From Synechococcus sp. ATX 2A4 (lineage in GTDB: Bacteria; Cyanobacteriota; Cyanobacteriia; PCC-6307; Cyanobiaceae): 64,000 nucleotides of DNA. Shown in pieces: positions 8,259-18,039 of this stretch. The translations under genes were made by a program, and so were the position numbers. The DNA is taken from positions 175,530-239,529 of the forward strand of contig NZ_JAGQCV010000004.1 in assembly GCF_024346375.1 (NCBI RefSeq), read 5' to 3'. The notes under the pieces are model-generated. The model ran no database searches, was not told the origin of the DNA, and was given only the letters and a program-made list of their open reading frames with translations. The first letter of the stretch is position 1. Each line of letters starts with the position of its first letter.

Positions 8259-8894
8259 TCAGGGGGCCGCTGGGGCCTGCGGTGTCGTTGGTGCGCTGGT
8301 GGCGGCCGGTTGTGCCTCTCCCTGGGGAGCGGCCGGCTTGGGCAGCGGCAGCATCAAGCTGAGCGATGAGGTGATCACCAACGCCGCAAAGCCGGCCGCC
8401 GGCGAGAACAGCCGTCGCCGCAGCGGCACCCGCTCGAGGATTTCGCGGCGCTGCAGCGGCACTTCGGCGGGAATCACGAAGCCGAGCTGCACCCGCGGAT
8501 CGAGCCGCAGATGGTCGAGGCAGCGCACCAGATCCGCCAGTTCGGCATCGTCGAAGTCGAGTTCCAGAGGAGGCGTGTCCGGCTGGCTGCTGAACAGCCG
8601 CAGCCGGTGCCGGCTCTGTTCCCCGCTGCCGAGGGGCTCGATCTGGACCGGGGAGCCATCGGCACCGAAGGGGCGCGGCACCCCACTCACCAGGTGGCGG
8701 GCATAGGGCAGCACCACGGTCAGCAGAGCCTCAAGGTGGTTGCGTTTCCCCTCCAGCGACGGGCGTCCGATCAGGTCGAGCTCCCAGCCCATCAAGATGC
8801 CGATCGCGTCGTTGGCCTGGGAGGCAGAGAGATCAGGAAGGCCGTCGATGCGCAACCGGCAGCTGGTCTGCTCGTAGCGATAACTCTGTTTCAC
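8259..8894 (-). CDS. DUF4335 family protein
   Basis: Cyanobacteria-specific protein of unknown function, 211 residues. The N-terminal part (YEQTSCRLRIDGLPDLS) and a following charged alpha/beta region match the DUF4335 pattern; near residue 165 there is one membrane helix (AGFAALVITSSLSLMLPLP) and then an Ala/Pro-rich tail. Its ATG overlaps the stop of the DUF3038 gene by 4 bp. The conserved pairing of these families suggests that they act together, probably at a membrane with the N-terminal domain in the cytoplasm. Confidence 0.8.
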   Translation of the reverse strand: MKQSYRYEQTSCRLRIDGLPDLSASQANDAIGILMGWELDLIGRPSLEGKRNHLEALLTVVLPYARHLVSGVPRPFGADGSPVQIEPLGSGEQSRHRLRLFSSQPDTPPLELDFDDAELADLVRCLDHLRLDPRVQLGFVIPAEVPLQRREILERVPLRRRLFSPAAGFAALVITSSLSLMLPLPKPAAPQGEAQPAATSAPTTPQAPAAP

Positions 8895-9436
8895 GCAGCG
8901 GCATCCATGAGGCTGGCCTTGAGACGGTCGAATCCTCCCGCGCCAGCCCCGAGCGCGAGGCCCTGCACGAGCTGAAGGCGGTGGCGGGAGCCTTCCTCCG
9001 GGTCGAGCAGCTTCTGCACCCCGCCACGGCGGGGGTTCAGCCGTTCCCGCACCAGCTCATCGAGGCGCTGGCGGAACAACTCCCAACGCTGGATGCTCAC
9101 TCCATCCGGCTCCGACGACGACAGCAGCTGGCGCAGCATCGGATAGATGCGCTCGGCGAGGGCGCACAGCACCGAGATCAGCGCGTCGGTTTCGGTCTCG
9201 CTCAGTTCGCCCCGGCGGCAGGCCAGGCGCAGCGGGTTGTAACAACGGCGCTTCCACAGCTCCACGCGGTTGGGGAAGAGGTCGCCGAAGCCGAGTTGCT
9301 GGGCCATGAACACCATCGCTTCGCCCCCGTTGAGATCGAGGGCTTCCACGCTCAGCAGCATCAGATCCAGCCGTTCCAGGCCGCGGCGGTTGAGCCGGCT
9401 GGGGGATCGGGATTCGGTCAGGGGTGCATCGGCCAT
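8891..9436 (-). CDS. DUF3038 family protein
   Basis: Cyanobacteria-specific soluble protein of unknown function, 181 residues and mostly helical. Recognised from the core LDLMLLSVEALDLNGGEAM and the following LWKRRCYNPLR region, as well as from its translational coupling to DUF4335. No catalytic motif is obvious. It is divergent from apt, with about 48 bp between the starts, so the two share a short promoter region. Confidence 0.82.
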   Translation of the reverse strand: MADAPLTESRSPSRLNRRGLERLDLMLLSVEALDLNGGEAMVFMAQQLGFGDLFPNRVELWKRRCYNPLRLACRRGELSETETDALISVLCALAERIYPMLRQLLSSSEPDGVSIQRWELFRQRLDELVRERLNPRRGGVQKLLDPEEGSRHRLQLVQGLALGAGAGGFDRLKASLMDAAA

Positions 9437-9484
9437 GGCTGCGATGATGCCAGCGCCTGAGCCGATCCGTCATCCGCCCCCGCC

Positions 9485-10042
9485 ATGGCCGCCCAATTTC
9501 CTTCGCTCGAAAGGGCGCAGCCGCCCGATCTGCGCCAGCTGGTGCGTGACATTCCTGACTTCCCCAAGCCCGGAATCCTGTTTCGTGATCTGACCCCGTT
9601 GATGCGCGATCCGCTCGGCTGGCAGGAGGTGATGCGCCGGCTGGCCCAGGTGTGCGAGCGGTTGCAGCCCGATCTGATCGTGGGGATCGAATCCCGCGGC
9701 TTCATCGTGGGCACCGCCCTTGCCACCGTGGTGGAGCTGGGCTTTGTGCCGGTGCGCAAACCCGGCAAGCTGCCCGGGCAGGTGCGTGGCGTGGATTACG
9801 CGCTGGAGTACGGCTCCGATCGCCTGGAGATCCAGCACGATGCCCTCGCCGATGGCGCCCGGGTGTTGATCGTCGACGACCTGCTCGCCACCGGTGGCAC
9901 CGCCGCCGCCTGCGCCCAGCTGGTGGAGGAGGCTGGCGGAGCGCTCTGTGGCTTCGGGTTCGTGGCGGAGCTTGCTGGCCTGGAGGGACGGCGGCGGCTG
10001 CCCGACGGGCAACCGGTGGAGTCCCTGATCATCTACAGCTGA
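9485..10042 (+). CDS. apt: Adenine phosphoribosyltransferase
   Basis: Purine salvage enzyme: adenine + PRPP gives AMP + PPi, in the cytoplasm. The protein has 185 residues, close to the family norm. Diagnostic elements are the N-terminal [17 protein letters not shown], the ESRGFI loop, RKPGKLPG and the PRPP-binding motif [13 protein letters not shown]. It is transcribed alone, divergent from DUF3038 and convergent with DUF2949, and is followed by a strong GC hairpin. Confidence 0.97.
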   Translation: MAAQFPSLERAQPPDLRQLVRDIPDFPKPGILFRDLTPLMRDPLGWQEVMRRLAQVCERLQPDLIVGIESRGFIVGTALATVVELGFVPVRKPGKLPGQVRGVDYALEYGSDRLEIQHDALADGARVLIVDDLLATGGTAAACAQLVEEAGGALCGFGFVAELAGLEGRRRLPDGQPVESLIIYS

Positions 10043-10051
10043 AGAACGGCG

Positions 10052-10080
10052 GCGGGTCTGCGGAGCGCCGGCAGACCCGC
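10052..10080. terminator. Strong hairpin after apt
   Basis: GCGGGTCTGC at 10052-10061 pairs exactly with GCAGACCCGC at 10071-10080 around a 9-nt loop. There is no T-tract, but its position 10 bp after the apt stop and between convergent genes suggests a bidirectional transcript end. Confidence 0.6.
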
Positions 10081-10140
10081 GGCGGCAAGCCGGAGTCAGC
10101 ATCCACGCAACACTTCACGCCAGTGGGGTTTGAACCGCCG

Positions 10141-10353
10141 TCAGTCCTGGCTGTCCTGCCAGCCGAGCACCTGATCGAGTTGCTCCAGGCTGATCAGCCC
10201 GAAGCGCCAGAGGATCACCGGCAGTGGAGCCTGCTCCAGCTGGGCCTGCTTGACGCCCAGGGCCAGGGCGTTTTCGCTCAGACCCAGCTCTCGGCGCAGG
10301 TAACGCACCAAGGCCGATGGCGGCACCGGCTGGGGGGAGGTGCTGTTCACCAT
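10141..10353 (-). CDS. DUF2949 family protein
   Basis: Small cyanobacterial protein of 70 residues and unknown function. The pattern LVRYLRRELGLSENALALGVKQAQLEQAPLP followed by LWRFGLISLEQLDQVLGW is typical of DUF2949. No membrane helix is present. It starts about 34 bp after the stop of the UbiH-like gene on the same strand and is probably the last gene of that transcript. Confidence 0.8.
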   Translation of the reverse strand: MVNSTSPQPVPPSALVRYLRRELGLSENALALGVKQAQLEQAPLPVILWRFGLISLEQLDQVLGWQDSQD

Positions 10354-10387
10354 GGCCCGGAAGGGAAGCAGCCGCTGGAGTTCGCCA

Positions 10388-11611
10388 TCACTCTGACCAG
10401 CGCGCCAGCAGCTGGCAAGGACCGAGGGTCATGGTCCGGAGGCTGAGGCGCCGCAGCAGCGGTAGCCGGCCCAGGAGGTGCAGGGCAAGCTGGCGCATGG
10501 TGCGCTGCGGCCATTGCCGGGTCGAGAACAGCCGCACCAGCGCGTCGGTGGCCAGCAGCGTGAGCAGTACATCGGGCCAGCGGCGACGGCCGTAGGCCGC
10601 CGGCAGCCGGCTGAGCCGCAGCCGGCCCCGGGCCGTACGGGCAGCCAGCTTGTGCAGCACGGCCACATCGCGCCAGCAGAGGTTGAGGCCCTGCCCCCCC
10701 ACTGGGTGGCAGCGGTGCATGGTTTCGCCCACCAGCACGGTCTTGCCCCGGTGAAAGCCTCCGCTCAACTCCAGGGCGGCGGGGAACGCCCGGGGCGCGT
10801 CCAAAAGGGCGTCGGCCTGCAGACCATCGGGCAGAGCGCCGGCCAGCCGGTCGAGAAAGGCCACGGGGTCGAGGCTCTCCAGGCGCCGCATGCGCTGGGC
10901 CGGGCCGCTCCACACCAGCTGGAAGCGATCGCCGCCCAGGGGCAGGACGGCGAAGGGACCCTCGGCGCGGAACAGCTCCCAGGCCTGATCACTGGCGGAG
11001 CCGCGCAGGCGCACCTGCACGCTCAGGCACGACTGGCTGTAGGGAAGGCGCCAGTGGGCCAGCCCCAGGGCCTGACGGGTGGAGGAGGCGGCGCCCTCAG
11101 CCGCGACCAGCAGATCCACCGGTGCCTGGCTGCCGGGACTGCCGAGGGCCAGTTGCACCTGCGGCGTGCGCTCCAGCCGCGTCAGCAGCAGCTCCATCAG
11201 AGGCGTGTGGCGTACCACCCAGCCCACGGCGCTGTCGGTGGACTGCGAACGGGTGGACTCCGAAGCGCTGGACGGTGAAGCCGCCCGACGGCCAAGATCG
11301 CGGACGGTGAAAGGCACCTGCAGGCCCAGTTCAAGGTCGTGGAGGTCAAGCGCGCGGAAGGGCGCCAGTGCGGGAATCAGCGCTTCCCACAGCTGCAGGC
11401 GCTGCAGCAGGCGACGGCTGGAGTGGGTGAGCGCGTAGGCGCGGCTGCGGGCCATCAGCTGGCTGGCGGTGAGCGGATCCTCCAGCTCCACCTGCCAGCC
11501 GGCCTCCGCCAGGGCCAGGGCCGCCAGGGCGCCGGTGGGCCCAGCGCCGCGGACCCGGGCGTGTAGCTCGCAGCTCAGATGCTCGGAATGCTGGTCCAGG
11601 GAGTCGCCCAT
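10388..11611 (-). CDS. FAD-dependent monooxygenase (UbiH/COQ6 type)
   Basis: Flavoprotein hydroxylase family, 407 residues. The dinucleotide-binding motif GAGPTGALAALALAEAGW lies near the N-terminus, DLLVAAEGAASSTR corresponds to the second FAD motif, and VLVGETMHRCHPVGGQGLNL is the family's C-terminal GD-type motif, here with GE rather than GD. Cyanobacteria make plastoquinone, so an aromatic or prenyl-quinone substrate is plausible but not shown. The start codon lies 2 bp beyond the T-tract of an upstream terminator-like hairpin. Confidence 0.85.
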   Translation of the reverse strand: MGDSLDQHSEHLSCELHARVRGAGPTGALAALALAEAGWQVELEDPLTASQLMARSRAYALTHSSRRLLQRLQLWEALIPALAPFRALDLHDLELGLQVPFTVRDLGRRAASPSSASESTRSQSTDSAVGWVVRHTPLMELLLTRLERTPQVQLALGSPGSQAPVDLLVAAEGAASSTRQALGLAHWRLPYSQSCLSVQVRLRGSASDQAWELFRAEGPFAVLPLGGDRFQLVWSGPAQRMRRLESLDPVAFLDRLAGALPDGLQADALLDAPRAFPAALELSGGFHRGKTVLVGETMHRCHPVGGQGLNLCWRDVAVLHKLAARTARGRLRLSRLPAAYGRRRWPDVLLTLLATDALVRLFSTRQWPQRTMRQLALHLLGRLPLLRRLSLRTMTLGPCQLLARWSE

Positions 11612-11642
11612 GAAAAAGCCGCAGCAGAAGTCTGCTGCGGCT
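11612..11642 (-). terminator. Intrinsic terminator of the hli gene
   Basis: An 11-bp perfect stem, AGCCGCAGCAG (11617-11627) with CTGCTGCGGCT (11632-11642) and a 4-nt loop, is followed on the minus strand by TTTTT (11617-11613). It fits a terminator for hli about 50 bp upstream. The T-tract ends immediately before the ATG of the UbiH-like gene. Confidence 0.85.
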
Positions 11643-11692
11643 CGTTGGGGGGGTGTGGCCGGTGATCCTCACCGACCAGGGCGGGCCGGCGA

Positions 11693-11965
11693 TCAGCCGA
11701 TGCCGAGCAGTCCGCGGGTGAAGGCTTCACCGCCGAGGGCGAATTCAGTGGCGAGCAGGGCGATGAAGCCGAGCATGGCCATGCGGCCGTTGAGCTTTTC
11801 GGCGCGCTCATGGAAGCCCCAGCCGCTCTCGGCGCTCACCACTTCCATGCGGGGCTCGGTGGCGAAGGCGTTGAGGCGGCCGCCGTCTTCGGTGGTGACG
11901 GTGGCCCCGCGGATGGTGGCGCGCTCAGTGGCGGAGACGGGGGCAGCGGTAGTGGCTTGGACCAT
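11693..11965 (-). CDS. High-light-inducible protein (Hli/Scp)
   Basis: Single-helix chlorophyll-binding stress protein of the thylakoid, about 90 residues with the start at MVQATTAAP. The chlorophyll-binding core is [18 protein letters not shown], with the ExxNGR motif, followed by a hydrophobic helix. The ATG at 11965 is preceded by a good Shine-Dalgarno (AAGGAG, 4 nt spacing), which decides against the longer frame to 11992. The N-terminal region of about 45 residues before the helix is longer than in the smallest Hlis. Upstream lie HLR1-like half sites and downstream a clear terminator. Confidence 0.93.
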   Translation of the reverse strand: MVQATTAAPVSATERATIRGATVTTEDGGRLNAFATEPRMEVVSAESGWGFHERAEKLNGRMAMLGFIALLATEFALGGEAFTRGLLGIG

Positions 11966-11990
11966 GGGGCTCCTTGGTGGTGATGCAGCC

Positions 11991-12018
11991 AATGTAACAG
12001 ATTATTTCGCAACGTAAA
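11991..12018 (-). promoter_or_regulatory. HLR1-like half sites in the hli promoter
   Basis: Read on the minus strand, GTTACATT (11998-11991) matches the RpaB-binding HLR1 half site, and TTTACGTT (12018-12011) matches with one mismatch. They are 20 bp apart, two helical turns, instead of the canonical single turn. RpaB control of hli genes is established in cyanobacteria; the site here is inference. Confidence 0.4.
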
Positions 12019-12107
12019 CGGATGTCGCGAAAGCTCAGGCGTGTGGGACGGTTCGGGCGGCTGATGGCATTGGGCCGGCGGCCGGTGTGCACGGGTTCTG
12101 GCCCGCT

Positions 12108-12752
12108 TCAGCGCAGCCGCCGAAGGCAGAGCTCCTCGAAGGCTGGGCGCAGCAGATAGGGGTACTCACCGACCCAGAGCTTCAGCTGCGGCAACCAGGC
12201 GTCGGTGAGGGCGCCGATGCGCACGAAATCGGGCCGCTCGCTCAGGGCCAGGCAGCGGATCACCATGCCCCGGCGGATCAGCTTGTGTTTCTTGTTCATC
12301 GGAAAGCGGATCTGGCCCAGGTAGCCGTCGTCGTCTTCCAGTTCCAGGCACAACCAGGTGCGACGGTTCTCCACCAGCTCCAGCCTCCCGCGGGCATCGG
12401 CCTGCTCGTTGCGCTCCTCCACCAGCTCACGGGTGAACAGATCAGCCACCACCCCTTCGAAAATTGCCCCTGCCGGGTAGCGGCGCAACACGCTGTTCTT
12501 GCGCCCCGCCTCCAGGATCGGGCCCCAAAGCACATAAAGCAGAAACACAAAGCCCGCCACCAGCCACACCGGCCCGAAGCGGTAGGAGAACTGGCTCTGG
12601 GCGATCAGCAGGGAAAGCACCCCACCGATCACGGCGATCAGCACCCGCTGCAGGATCTTGCGGGGATTGCCGCTGCAGGCGTTGAACTGGGGGCCGCTGG
12701 CCACTGCCGGGATCAGTTTCTGCAGCTCGGCGGGCTTGACGGGAACCAGCAT
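12108..12752 (-). CDS. Conserved cyanobacterial membrane protein
   Basis: Encodes 214 residues with two adjacent membrane helices (about residues 36-80, VLIAVIGGVLSLLIA and VWLVAGFVFLLYVLWGPI), then a soluble beta-rich domain of about 130 residues. Homologues in picocyanobacteria are sometimes annotated as phosphate ABC transporter permeases, but two helices and no permease motif make that unlikely. It starts 4 bp after the dapB stop and is probably cotranscribed. Confidence 0.75.
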   Translation of the reverse strand: MLVPVKPAELQKLIPAVASGPQFNACSGNPRKILQRVLIAVIGGVLSLLIAQSQFSYRFGPVWLVAGFVFLLYVLWGPILEAGRKNSVLRRYPAGAIFEGVVADLFTRELVEERNEQADARGRLELVENRRTWLCLELEDDDGYLGQIRFPMNKKHKLIRRGMVIRCLALSERPDFVRIGALTDAWLPQLKLWVGEYPYLLRPAFEELCLRRLR

Positions 12753-12756
12753 GGGG

Positions 12757-13635
12757 TCAGAGCAGGCGTTCGAGGCCGTAGACGAGGCCCTGCAGCTGCC
12801 GCACCCGGCGCACCGTGAGCAGCACGCCTGGCATGTAAGCGGAGCGTTCGATCGTGTCGTGGCGGAGGGTATAGGTTTCGCCCGCCGCGCCGAACATCAC
12901 CTCCTGGTGGGCCACCAGCCCCGGCAGGCGCACCGAGTGGAGCCGCAGGCCGCTCTCCCGCAGGCCGCCGCGGCAGCCCGAGAGGGTTTCGCTCTCCTCC
13001 ACCTGGGCGGCGTTGAAGGTTTTTCCCAGTTCCTCGATCAGCTCGGCCGTCTTGATGCAAGTGCCGCTGGGGGCATCGGCCTTGCGGTTGTGGTGCAGTT
13101 CGGTGAGTTCGGCGAAGTCGTAGAAACGGGCGGCGGCCGCGGCGGCCTGCTGTAGCAGCACCATGCCGACGGAGAAATTGGGGATCACGGCGCCGCCGAT
13201 GCCCGCTTTCGCCGCAAAACTGGCGAGATCCTCCAGTTGCGTGGGGGAGAGGCCGGTGGTGCCGATCACCGGATGCACCCCATAGGCGATGGCGGCGCGG
13301 GTGTGCTCGTACACCACTTTGGGATGGGTGAAATCCACCAGCACCGCGCCGGCGCTCTGGGTGCGGGCCGCCTGGCTGGCCTGACAGAGGCAGCCTTCCA
13401 GGTCGGCCGTGACCGCCACCTCCAGCGGCCCGAGGCCCAGCCGCTCGCCCACGTCGTCGCCCTCTGTGCCGGGGGTGGTGTCGATGGCCCCCACCAGCGC
13501 GCAATCGGAGGCAGCCAGCACAGCCCTGATCACTTCCGCGCCCATGCGGCCGAGGGCACCGGCCACCACCACGGGAATCGGCTCCGCCGGGATGGCGGCC
13601 GGCACAGAAGGCGCCGGTGGGGGCGTGGCAGTCAT
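12757..13635 (-). CDS. dapB: 4-hydroxy-tetrahydrodipicolinate reductase
   Basis: NAD(P)H-dependent step of lysine and diaminopimelate (peptidoglycan) synthesis. Of 292 residues, the N-terminus has the Rossmann motif [21 protein letters not shown] follows, and the catalytic region reads [14 protein letters not shown], with the conserved His pair, Lys and substrate-binding GT. A ~15-residue Pro/Ala-rich N-terminal extension precedes the fold. It is divergent from chlH across about 150 bp. Confidence 0.96.
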   Translation of the reverse strand: MTATPPPAPSVPAAIPAEPIPVVVAGALGRMGAEVIRAVLAASDCALVGAIDTTPGTEGDDVGERLGLGPLEVAVTADLEGCLCQASQAARTQSAGAVLVDFTHPKVVYEHTRAAIAYGVHPVIGTTGLSPTQLEDLASFAAKAGIGGAVIPNFSVGMVLLQQAAAAAARFYDFAELTELHHNRKADAPSGTCIKTAELIEELGKTFNAAQVEESETLSGCRGGLRESGLRLHSVRLPGLVAHQEVMFGAAGETYTLRHDTIERSAYMPGVLLTVRRVRQLQGLVYGLERLL

Positions 13636-13782
13636 GGGCGCAGGCAGGCTCTTCGCTGGGGCGAGCCTATGGCCGTCGCGGGGCGCGGCGGCTGGGCGTG
13701 GGCCTGTTACGCCTTGGCCGGAATCTCCACCTGCCGTCGGCAGTTTCCGTAGGCTGCTTCACATTGCTCAATCTGGACGCCC

Positions 13783-16700
13783 ATGTTCACGCAGGTCCGC
13801 TCCGCCAGCCGTCGGGTCAGCCCGGCCGGGTGCGCCGCCCCTGCCGGCTCGGAGGGCCGCCCGGTGATGAAGGCGGTGTATGTGGTGCTGGAGCCCCAGT
13901 ACCAGAACGCCCTCACCACGGCCGCCACCAGCCTCAACGAACACAACCCGGCCCTTGCGGTGGAGCTGTCTGGCTATCTGATTGAGGAGCTGCGGGATCC
14001 GGAGAACTACGCCGCCTTCTGCGCCGATGTGGCGGCCGCCGATGTGTTCATCGCCTCGCTCATCTTCATTGAAGATCTGGCCCAGAAGGTGGTGGAGGCG
14101 GTGGCCCCCCACCGCGACCGGCTCAAGGCGGTGGTGGTGTTCCCCTCGATGCCCGAGGTGATGCGGCTCAACAAGCTGGGCACCTTCTCGATGGCCCAGC
14201 TGGGCCAGAGCAAGAGCGCCATCGCCAGCTTCATGAAGAAGCGGAAGGAGGCCAATGGGGCTGGCTTCCAGGACGCGATGTTGAAGCTGCTCAACACCCT
14301 GCCGACGGTGCTCAAGTACCTGCCGGTGGAGAAGGCGCAGGATGCCCGTTCTTTCATGCTGAGTTTTCAATACTGGCTGGGCGGCACTCCAGACAACCTG
14401 CGCAACTTCCTGTTGATGCTGGCCGACAAATATGCGTTCCCCCGCGGTGACACTGACCGCCCCCTGCTGGAGGTGGCTGAACCGGTGGTGTTCCCCGATC
14501 TCGGCATCTGGCACCCGATGGCGCCGGCGATGTTCGAAGATCTCAAGGAATATCTGAACTGGCAGGCCAGCCGGCCGGATCTCAGCGAGAAGGCCCGCAG
14601 CGGGCCGGTGATCGGTCTGGTGCTGCAGCGCAGCCACATCGTCACCGGGGATGACGCTCACTACGTGGCGGTGATTCAGGAGCTCGAATACCGCGGTGCC
14701 ACCGTGATCCCCGTGTTCTGCGGCGGCCTCGACTTCTCCAAGCCGGTGAAGGCCTTCTTCTACGACCCGCTCAACCCCGAGCAGCCGATCGTGGATGGGG
14801 TGGTGAGCCTCACCGGCTTCGCTTTGATCGGCGGCCCCGCCCGTCAGGACCATCCCCGCGCCATCGAGGCGCTCTCCAAGCTCAACCGGCCTTACATGGT
14901 GGCCCTGCCCCTGGTGTTCCAGACCACCCAGGAGTGGGAAGAAAGCGACCTGGGTCTGCACCCGGTGCAGGTGGCCCTGCAGATCGCCATCCCCGAACTC
15001 GATGGTGCCATCGAGCCGATCGTGCTGAGCGGCCGTGACGACGCCACAGGCAAGGCCCACACCCTGCAGGACCGGGTGGAAGCGATCGCCGAACGGGTGA
15101 TCCGCTGGGCTTCGCTGCGCACCAAGCCGCGCATCGCCAAGAAGCTGGCCATCACTGTGTTCAGCTTCCCGCCCGACAAGGGCAACGTGGGCACAGCTGC
15201 CTACCTCGATGTGTTCGGTTCGATCCACCGGGTGCTGGAGGAGATGAAACGCAAGGGCTACGACGTGCAGAACCTGCCGCGCGACGCCAAGGCGCTGATG
15301 GAAGCGGTGATCAACGACCCCGAGGCCCTGCAGGGAGCCCCTGAGCTGGCGATTGCCCACCGCATGAGCGTGGAGGAGTATGAGCGCCTCACGCCCTATT
15401 CCGAGCGGCTCGAGGAGAACTGGGGCAAGCCGCCGGGCAACCTCAACTCCGATGGCACCAACCTCCTCATCTACGGCCGCCACTTCGGCAACGTGTTCGT
15501 GGGGGTGCAGCCCACCTTCGGCTACGAGGGCGATCCGATGCGGTTGCTCTATTCCCGCAGCGCCAGCCCCCACCACGGTTTCGCCGCCTACTACACCTAC
15601 CTCGAGAAGGTGTGGGGCGCTGACGCGGTGCTGCACTTCGGCACCCACGGCTCGCTGGAGTTCATGCCCGGCAAGCAGATGGGCATGAGCGAAACCTGCT
15701 ACCCCGATTCACTGATCGGCGCCCTGCCGAACCTCTACTACTACGCCGCCAACAACCCTTCGGAGGCCACGATCGCCAAGCGGCGCGGTTACGCCGCCAC
15801 GATCAGCTACCTCACACCTCCAGCCGAGAATGCCGGCCTCTACAGGGGCCTCAAGGAACTGGGCGAACTGGTGGGGTCCTACCAGCAGCTGCGAGAGAGT
15901 TCCAGGGGTGTGCAGATCGTCAACGCGATCGTGGAAACGGCGCGCCAGTGCAACCTCGACAAGGACGTGACCCTGCCGGAGGGCGAAGCCAGCGCCCTCG
16001 ACCTCAATGGCCGCGACGCCGTGGTGGGGGCGGTGTACCGCCAGCTGATGGAAATCGAGAGCCGGTTGCTGCCTTGCGGCCTGCACACGATCGGCAAGCC
16101 CCCCACCGCCGAAGAGGCGATCGCCACCCTGGTGAGCATTGCCGCCCTTGAGCGGGAGGAAGAGGGCTATCGCAGCCTGCCGGCCCTGCTCGCCGAAAGC
16201 CTCGGCCGCACGATCACCGAGATCTACAAGAGCAATGACGCCGGTGTGCTGGCGGATGTGGAGCTCAACCAGACGATCACCGAGGCGTGCCGCAAGGCGG
16301 TGGCCTCGATGGTGCGCTCCGTCACCGGCAGCGACGGCCGCGTCAACCTGCGTGGCAACTTCGGCTGGTTCTTCGACCTGCTGGAGCGCTTTGGGGTGCG
16401 GCTGCCCAGCCCCTGGTTGAGCGCCTGCCGGGCGGCGGGCTTCCCCGCCGTGGATGCCGCCGCGCTCGACAACCTGTTCGGCTACCTGCGTTTCTGCCTG
16501 GAGCAGATCTGCGCCGACATGGAAATGGAAAGCCTGCTGCGGGCTCTCGATGGCGAATACGTGATCCCCGGCCCTGGAGGCGATCCGATCCGCAACCCCG
16601 GCGTGCTGCCCAGCGGCAAGAACATCCACGCCCTTGATCCCCAGGCGATTCCCACCCGTGCCGCGATTGCGGCAGCCAAGGTGGTGGTCGACCGGCTGAT

Positions 16701-17805
16701 CGAACGTCAGAAGGCCGAACAGGGCACCTGGCCTGAAACGATTGCCTGCGTGCTCTGGGGCACCGACAACATCAAGACCTACGGCGAGTCGCTGGCGCAG
16801 ATCCTCTGGTTCATCGGTGTCCGCCCCGTGGCCGATTCGCTCGGCCGCGTGAACAAGCTGGAGCTGATCTCGCTCGAAGAGCTGGGGCGGCCCCGCATTG
16901 ATGTGGTGGTGAACTGCTCTGGCGTGTTCCGCGATCTGTTCATCAATCAGATGGGGTTGATCGATCAAGGCGTGAAGATGGCCGCTGAGGCCGAAGAGCC
17001 CCTGGAGCTGAACTTTGTGCGCAAGCACAGCCAGGAACAGGCCGCAGCCCAGGGCATCAGCCTGCGCGAGGCGGCCACCAGGGTGTTCTCCAATGCCAGC
17101 GGCAGCTACTCCTCCAACGTGAACCTGGCGGTGGAGAACAGCACCTGGGAGGAGGAGGGCGAGCTGCAGGAAATGTACCTCTCCCGCAAAACCTTCGCCT
17201 TCAATGCCGATAATCCCGGCGAGATGAACCAGAACCGGGAAGTGTTCGAATCGGCGATGAAAACCGCCGACGTGACCTTCCAGAATCTGGATTCCGCTGA
17301 GATCTCACTCACCGATGTGAGCCACTATTTTGATTCGGATCCCACCAAACTGATCGCAGGCCTGCGCGACGACGGCAAGGCCCCCACCAGCTACATCGCC
17401 GACACCACCACCGCCAACGCCCAAGTGCGCTCCTTGAGCGAAACGATCCGCCTCGACTCACGTACCAAGCTGCTCAATCCCAAGTGGTATGAGGGCATGC
17501 TCAACTCCGGCTACGAGGGTGTGCGTGAGGTGGCCAAGCGGCTCAACTTCACCCTGGGCTGGAGTGCCACCAGCGGCGCGGTTGACAACTTCGTGTACGA
17601 GGAAGCCAACGACACCTTCATCAACGATGAGGAGATGCGCAAGCGGCTGATGGAGCTCAACCCCCACAGCTTCCGCCGCATCGTGGGCACATTGCTCGAA
17701 GTGAACGGCCGCGGCTACTGGGAAACCAGCGATGAAAACATCGCCCAGCTGCAGGAGATCTACCAGGAGATCGAAGACCGCATTGAAGGGGTCACCACCG
17801 CCTAG
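13783..17805 (+). CDS. chlH: Magnesium chelatase subunit H
   Basis: Large porphyrin-binding subunit of Mg-chelatase, which with ChlI and ChlD inserts Mg2+ into protoporphyrin IX, the first committed step to chlorophyll. The length of 1340 residues agrees with the family. Characteristic blocks include [12 protein letters not shown] near residue 90, [33 protein letters not shown] (with the conserved His residues) and the C-terminal [18 protein letters not shown]. The N-terminal ~28 residues before [11 protein letters not shown] may be an overlong start; the ATG at 13867 is an alternative. It is transcribed away from dapB. Confidence 0.98.
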   Translation: MFTQVRSASRRVSPAGCAAPAGSEGRPVMKAVYVVLEPQYQNALTTAATSLNEHNPALAVELSGYLIEELRDPENYAAFCADVAAADVFIASLIFIEDLAQKVVEAVAPHRDRLKAVVVFPSMPEVMRLNKLGTFSMAQLGQSKSAIASFMKKRKEANGAGFQDAMLKLLNTLPTVLKYLPVEKAQDARSFMLSFQYWLGGTPDNLRNFLLMLADKYAFPRGDTDRPLLEVAEPVVFPDLGIWHPMAPAMFEDLKEYLNWQASRPDLSEKARSGPVIGLVLQRSHIVTGDDAHYVAVIQELEYRGATVIPVFCGGLDFSKPVKAFFYDPLNPEQPIVDGVVSLTGFALIGGPARQDHPRAIEALSKLNRPYMVALPLVFQTTQEWEESDLGLHPVQVALQIAIPELDGAIEPIVLSGRDDATGKAHTLQDRVEAIAERVIRWASLRTKPRIAKKLAITVFSFPPDKGNVGTAAYLDVFGSIHRVLEEMKRKGYDVQNLPRDAKALMEAVINDPEALQGAPELAIAHRMSVEEYERLTPYSERLEENWGKPPGNLNSDGTNLLIYGRHFGNVFVGVQPTFGYEGDPMRLLYSRSASPHHGFAAYYTYLEKVWGADAVLHFGTHGSLEFMPGKQMGMSETCYPDSLIGALPNLYYYAANNPSEATIAKRRGYAATISYLTPPAENAGLYRGLKELGELVGSYQQLRESSRGVQIVNAIVETARQCNLDKDVTLPEGEASALDLNGRDAVVGAVYRQLMEIESRLLPCGLHTIGKPPTAEEAIATLVSIAALEREEEGYRSLPALLAESLGRTITEIYKSNDAGVLADVELNQTITEACRKAVASMVRSVTGSDGRVNLRGNFGWFFDLLERFGVRLPSPWLSACRAAGFPAVDAAALDNLFGYLRFCLEQICADMEMESLLRALDGEYVIPGPGGDPIRNPGVLPSGKNIHALDPQAIPTRAAIAAAKVVVDRLIERQKAEQGTWPETIACVLWGTDNIKTYGESLAQILWFIGVRPVADSLGRVNKLELISLEELGRPRIDVVVNCSGVFRDLFINQMGLIDQGVKMAAEAEEPLELNFVRKHSQEQAAAQGISLREAATRVFSNASGSYSSNVNLAVENSTWEEEGELQEMYLSRKTFAFNADNPGEMNQNREVFESAMKTADVTFQNLDSAEISLTDVSHYFDSDPTKLIAGLRDDGKAPTSYIADTTTANAQVRSLSETIRLDSRTKLLNPKWYEGMLNSGYEGVREVAKRLNFTLGWSATSGAVDNFVYEEANDTFINDEEMRKRLMELNPHSFRRIVGTLLEVNGRGYWETSDENIAQLQEIYQEIEDRIEGVTTA

Positions 17806-17829
17806 GGTCACCCCATCGTGGGCCCTCCG

Positions 17830-18039
17830 ATGACTCCAACCCTCAAAGGCGTGGCTTACGTGAGCGTGTGGGTGCTGCTCTGGGGCACGGCATCTTCTCT
17901 GGCCGATTTCGTGCTGCTCGAGCGCGGTGCCTACGACGCCGGCACGGTGGCTCAGGCCATCACGTTCGGCTCGTATGGCATTGCGGCAGTGGTGTTGGCC
18001 GTGCGCTTATCCGGCCGGTTTCTCACCCCGCCTGACTGA
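17830..18039 (+). CDS. Small two-helix membrane protein
   Basis: Encodes 69 residues from the ATG at 17830 (a GTG at 17818 is also possible). Two hydrophobic helices are seen (about residues 7-24 and 38-56) around a polar stretch DFVLLERGAYDAG. It follows chlH by 24 bp and probably rides on its transcript. Its 3' end overlaps the end of folP by 17 bp on the opposite strand. No family is recognised. Confidence 0.65.
   Translation: MTPTLKGVAYVSVWVLLWGTASSLADFVLLERGAYDAGTVAQAITFGSYGIAAVVLAVRLSGRFLTPPD

Noticed and set aside
10110..10140. A TTTGAACC-containing segment that resembles part of a tRNA T-arm
   Set aside because: The flanking bases do not pair into a T-stem, and no acceptor or anticodon arm can be found.
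13768..17028. Long minus-strand open frames (626 and 439 codons) under chlH
   Set aside because: Their composition is His/Gly/Val-rich and they mirror chlH codons; chlH is unambiguous.
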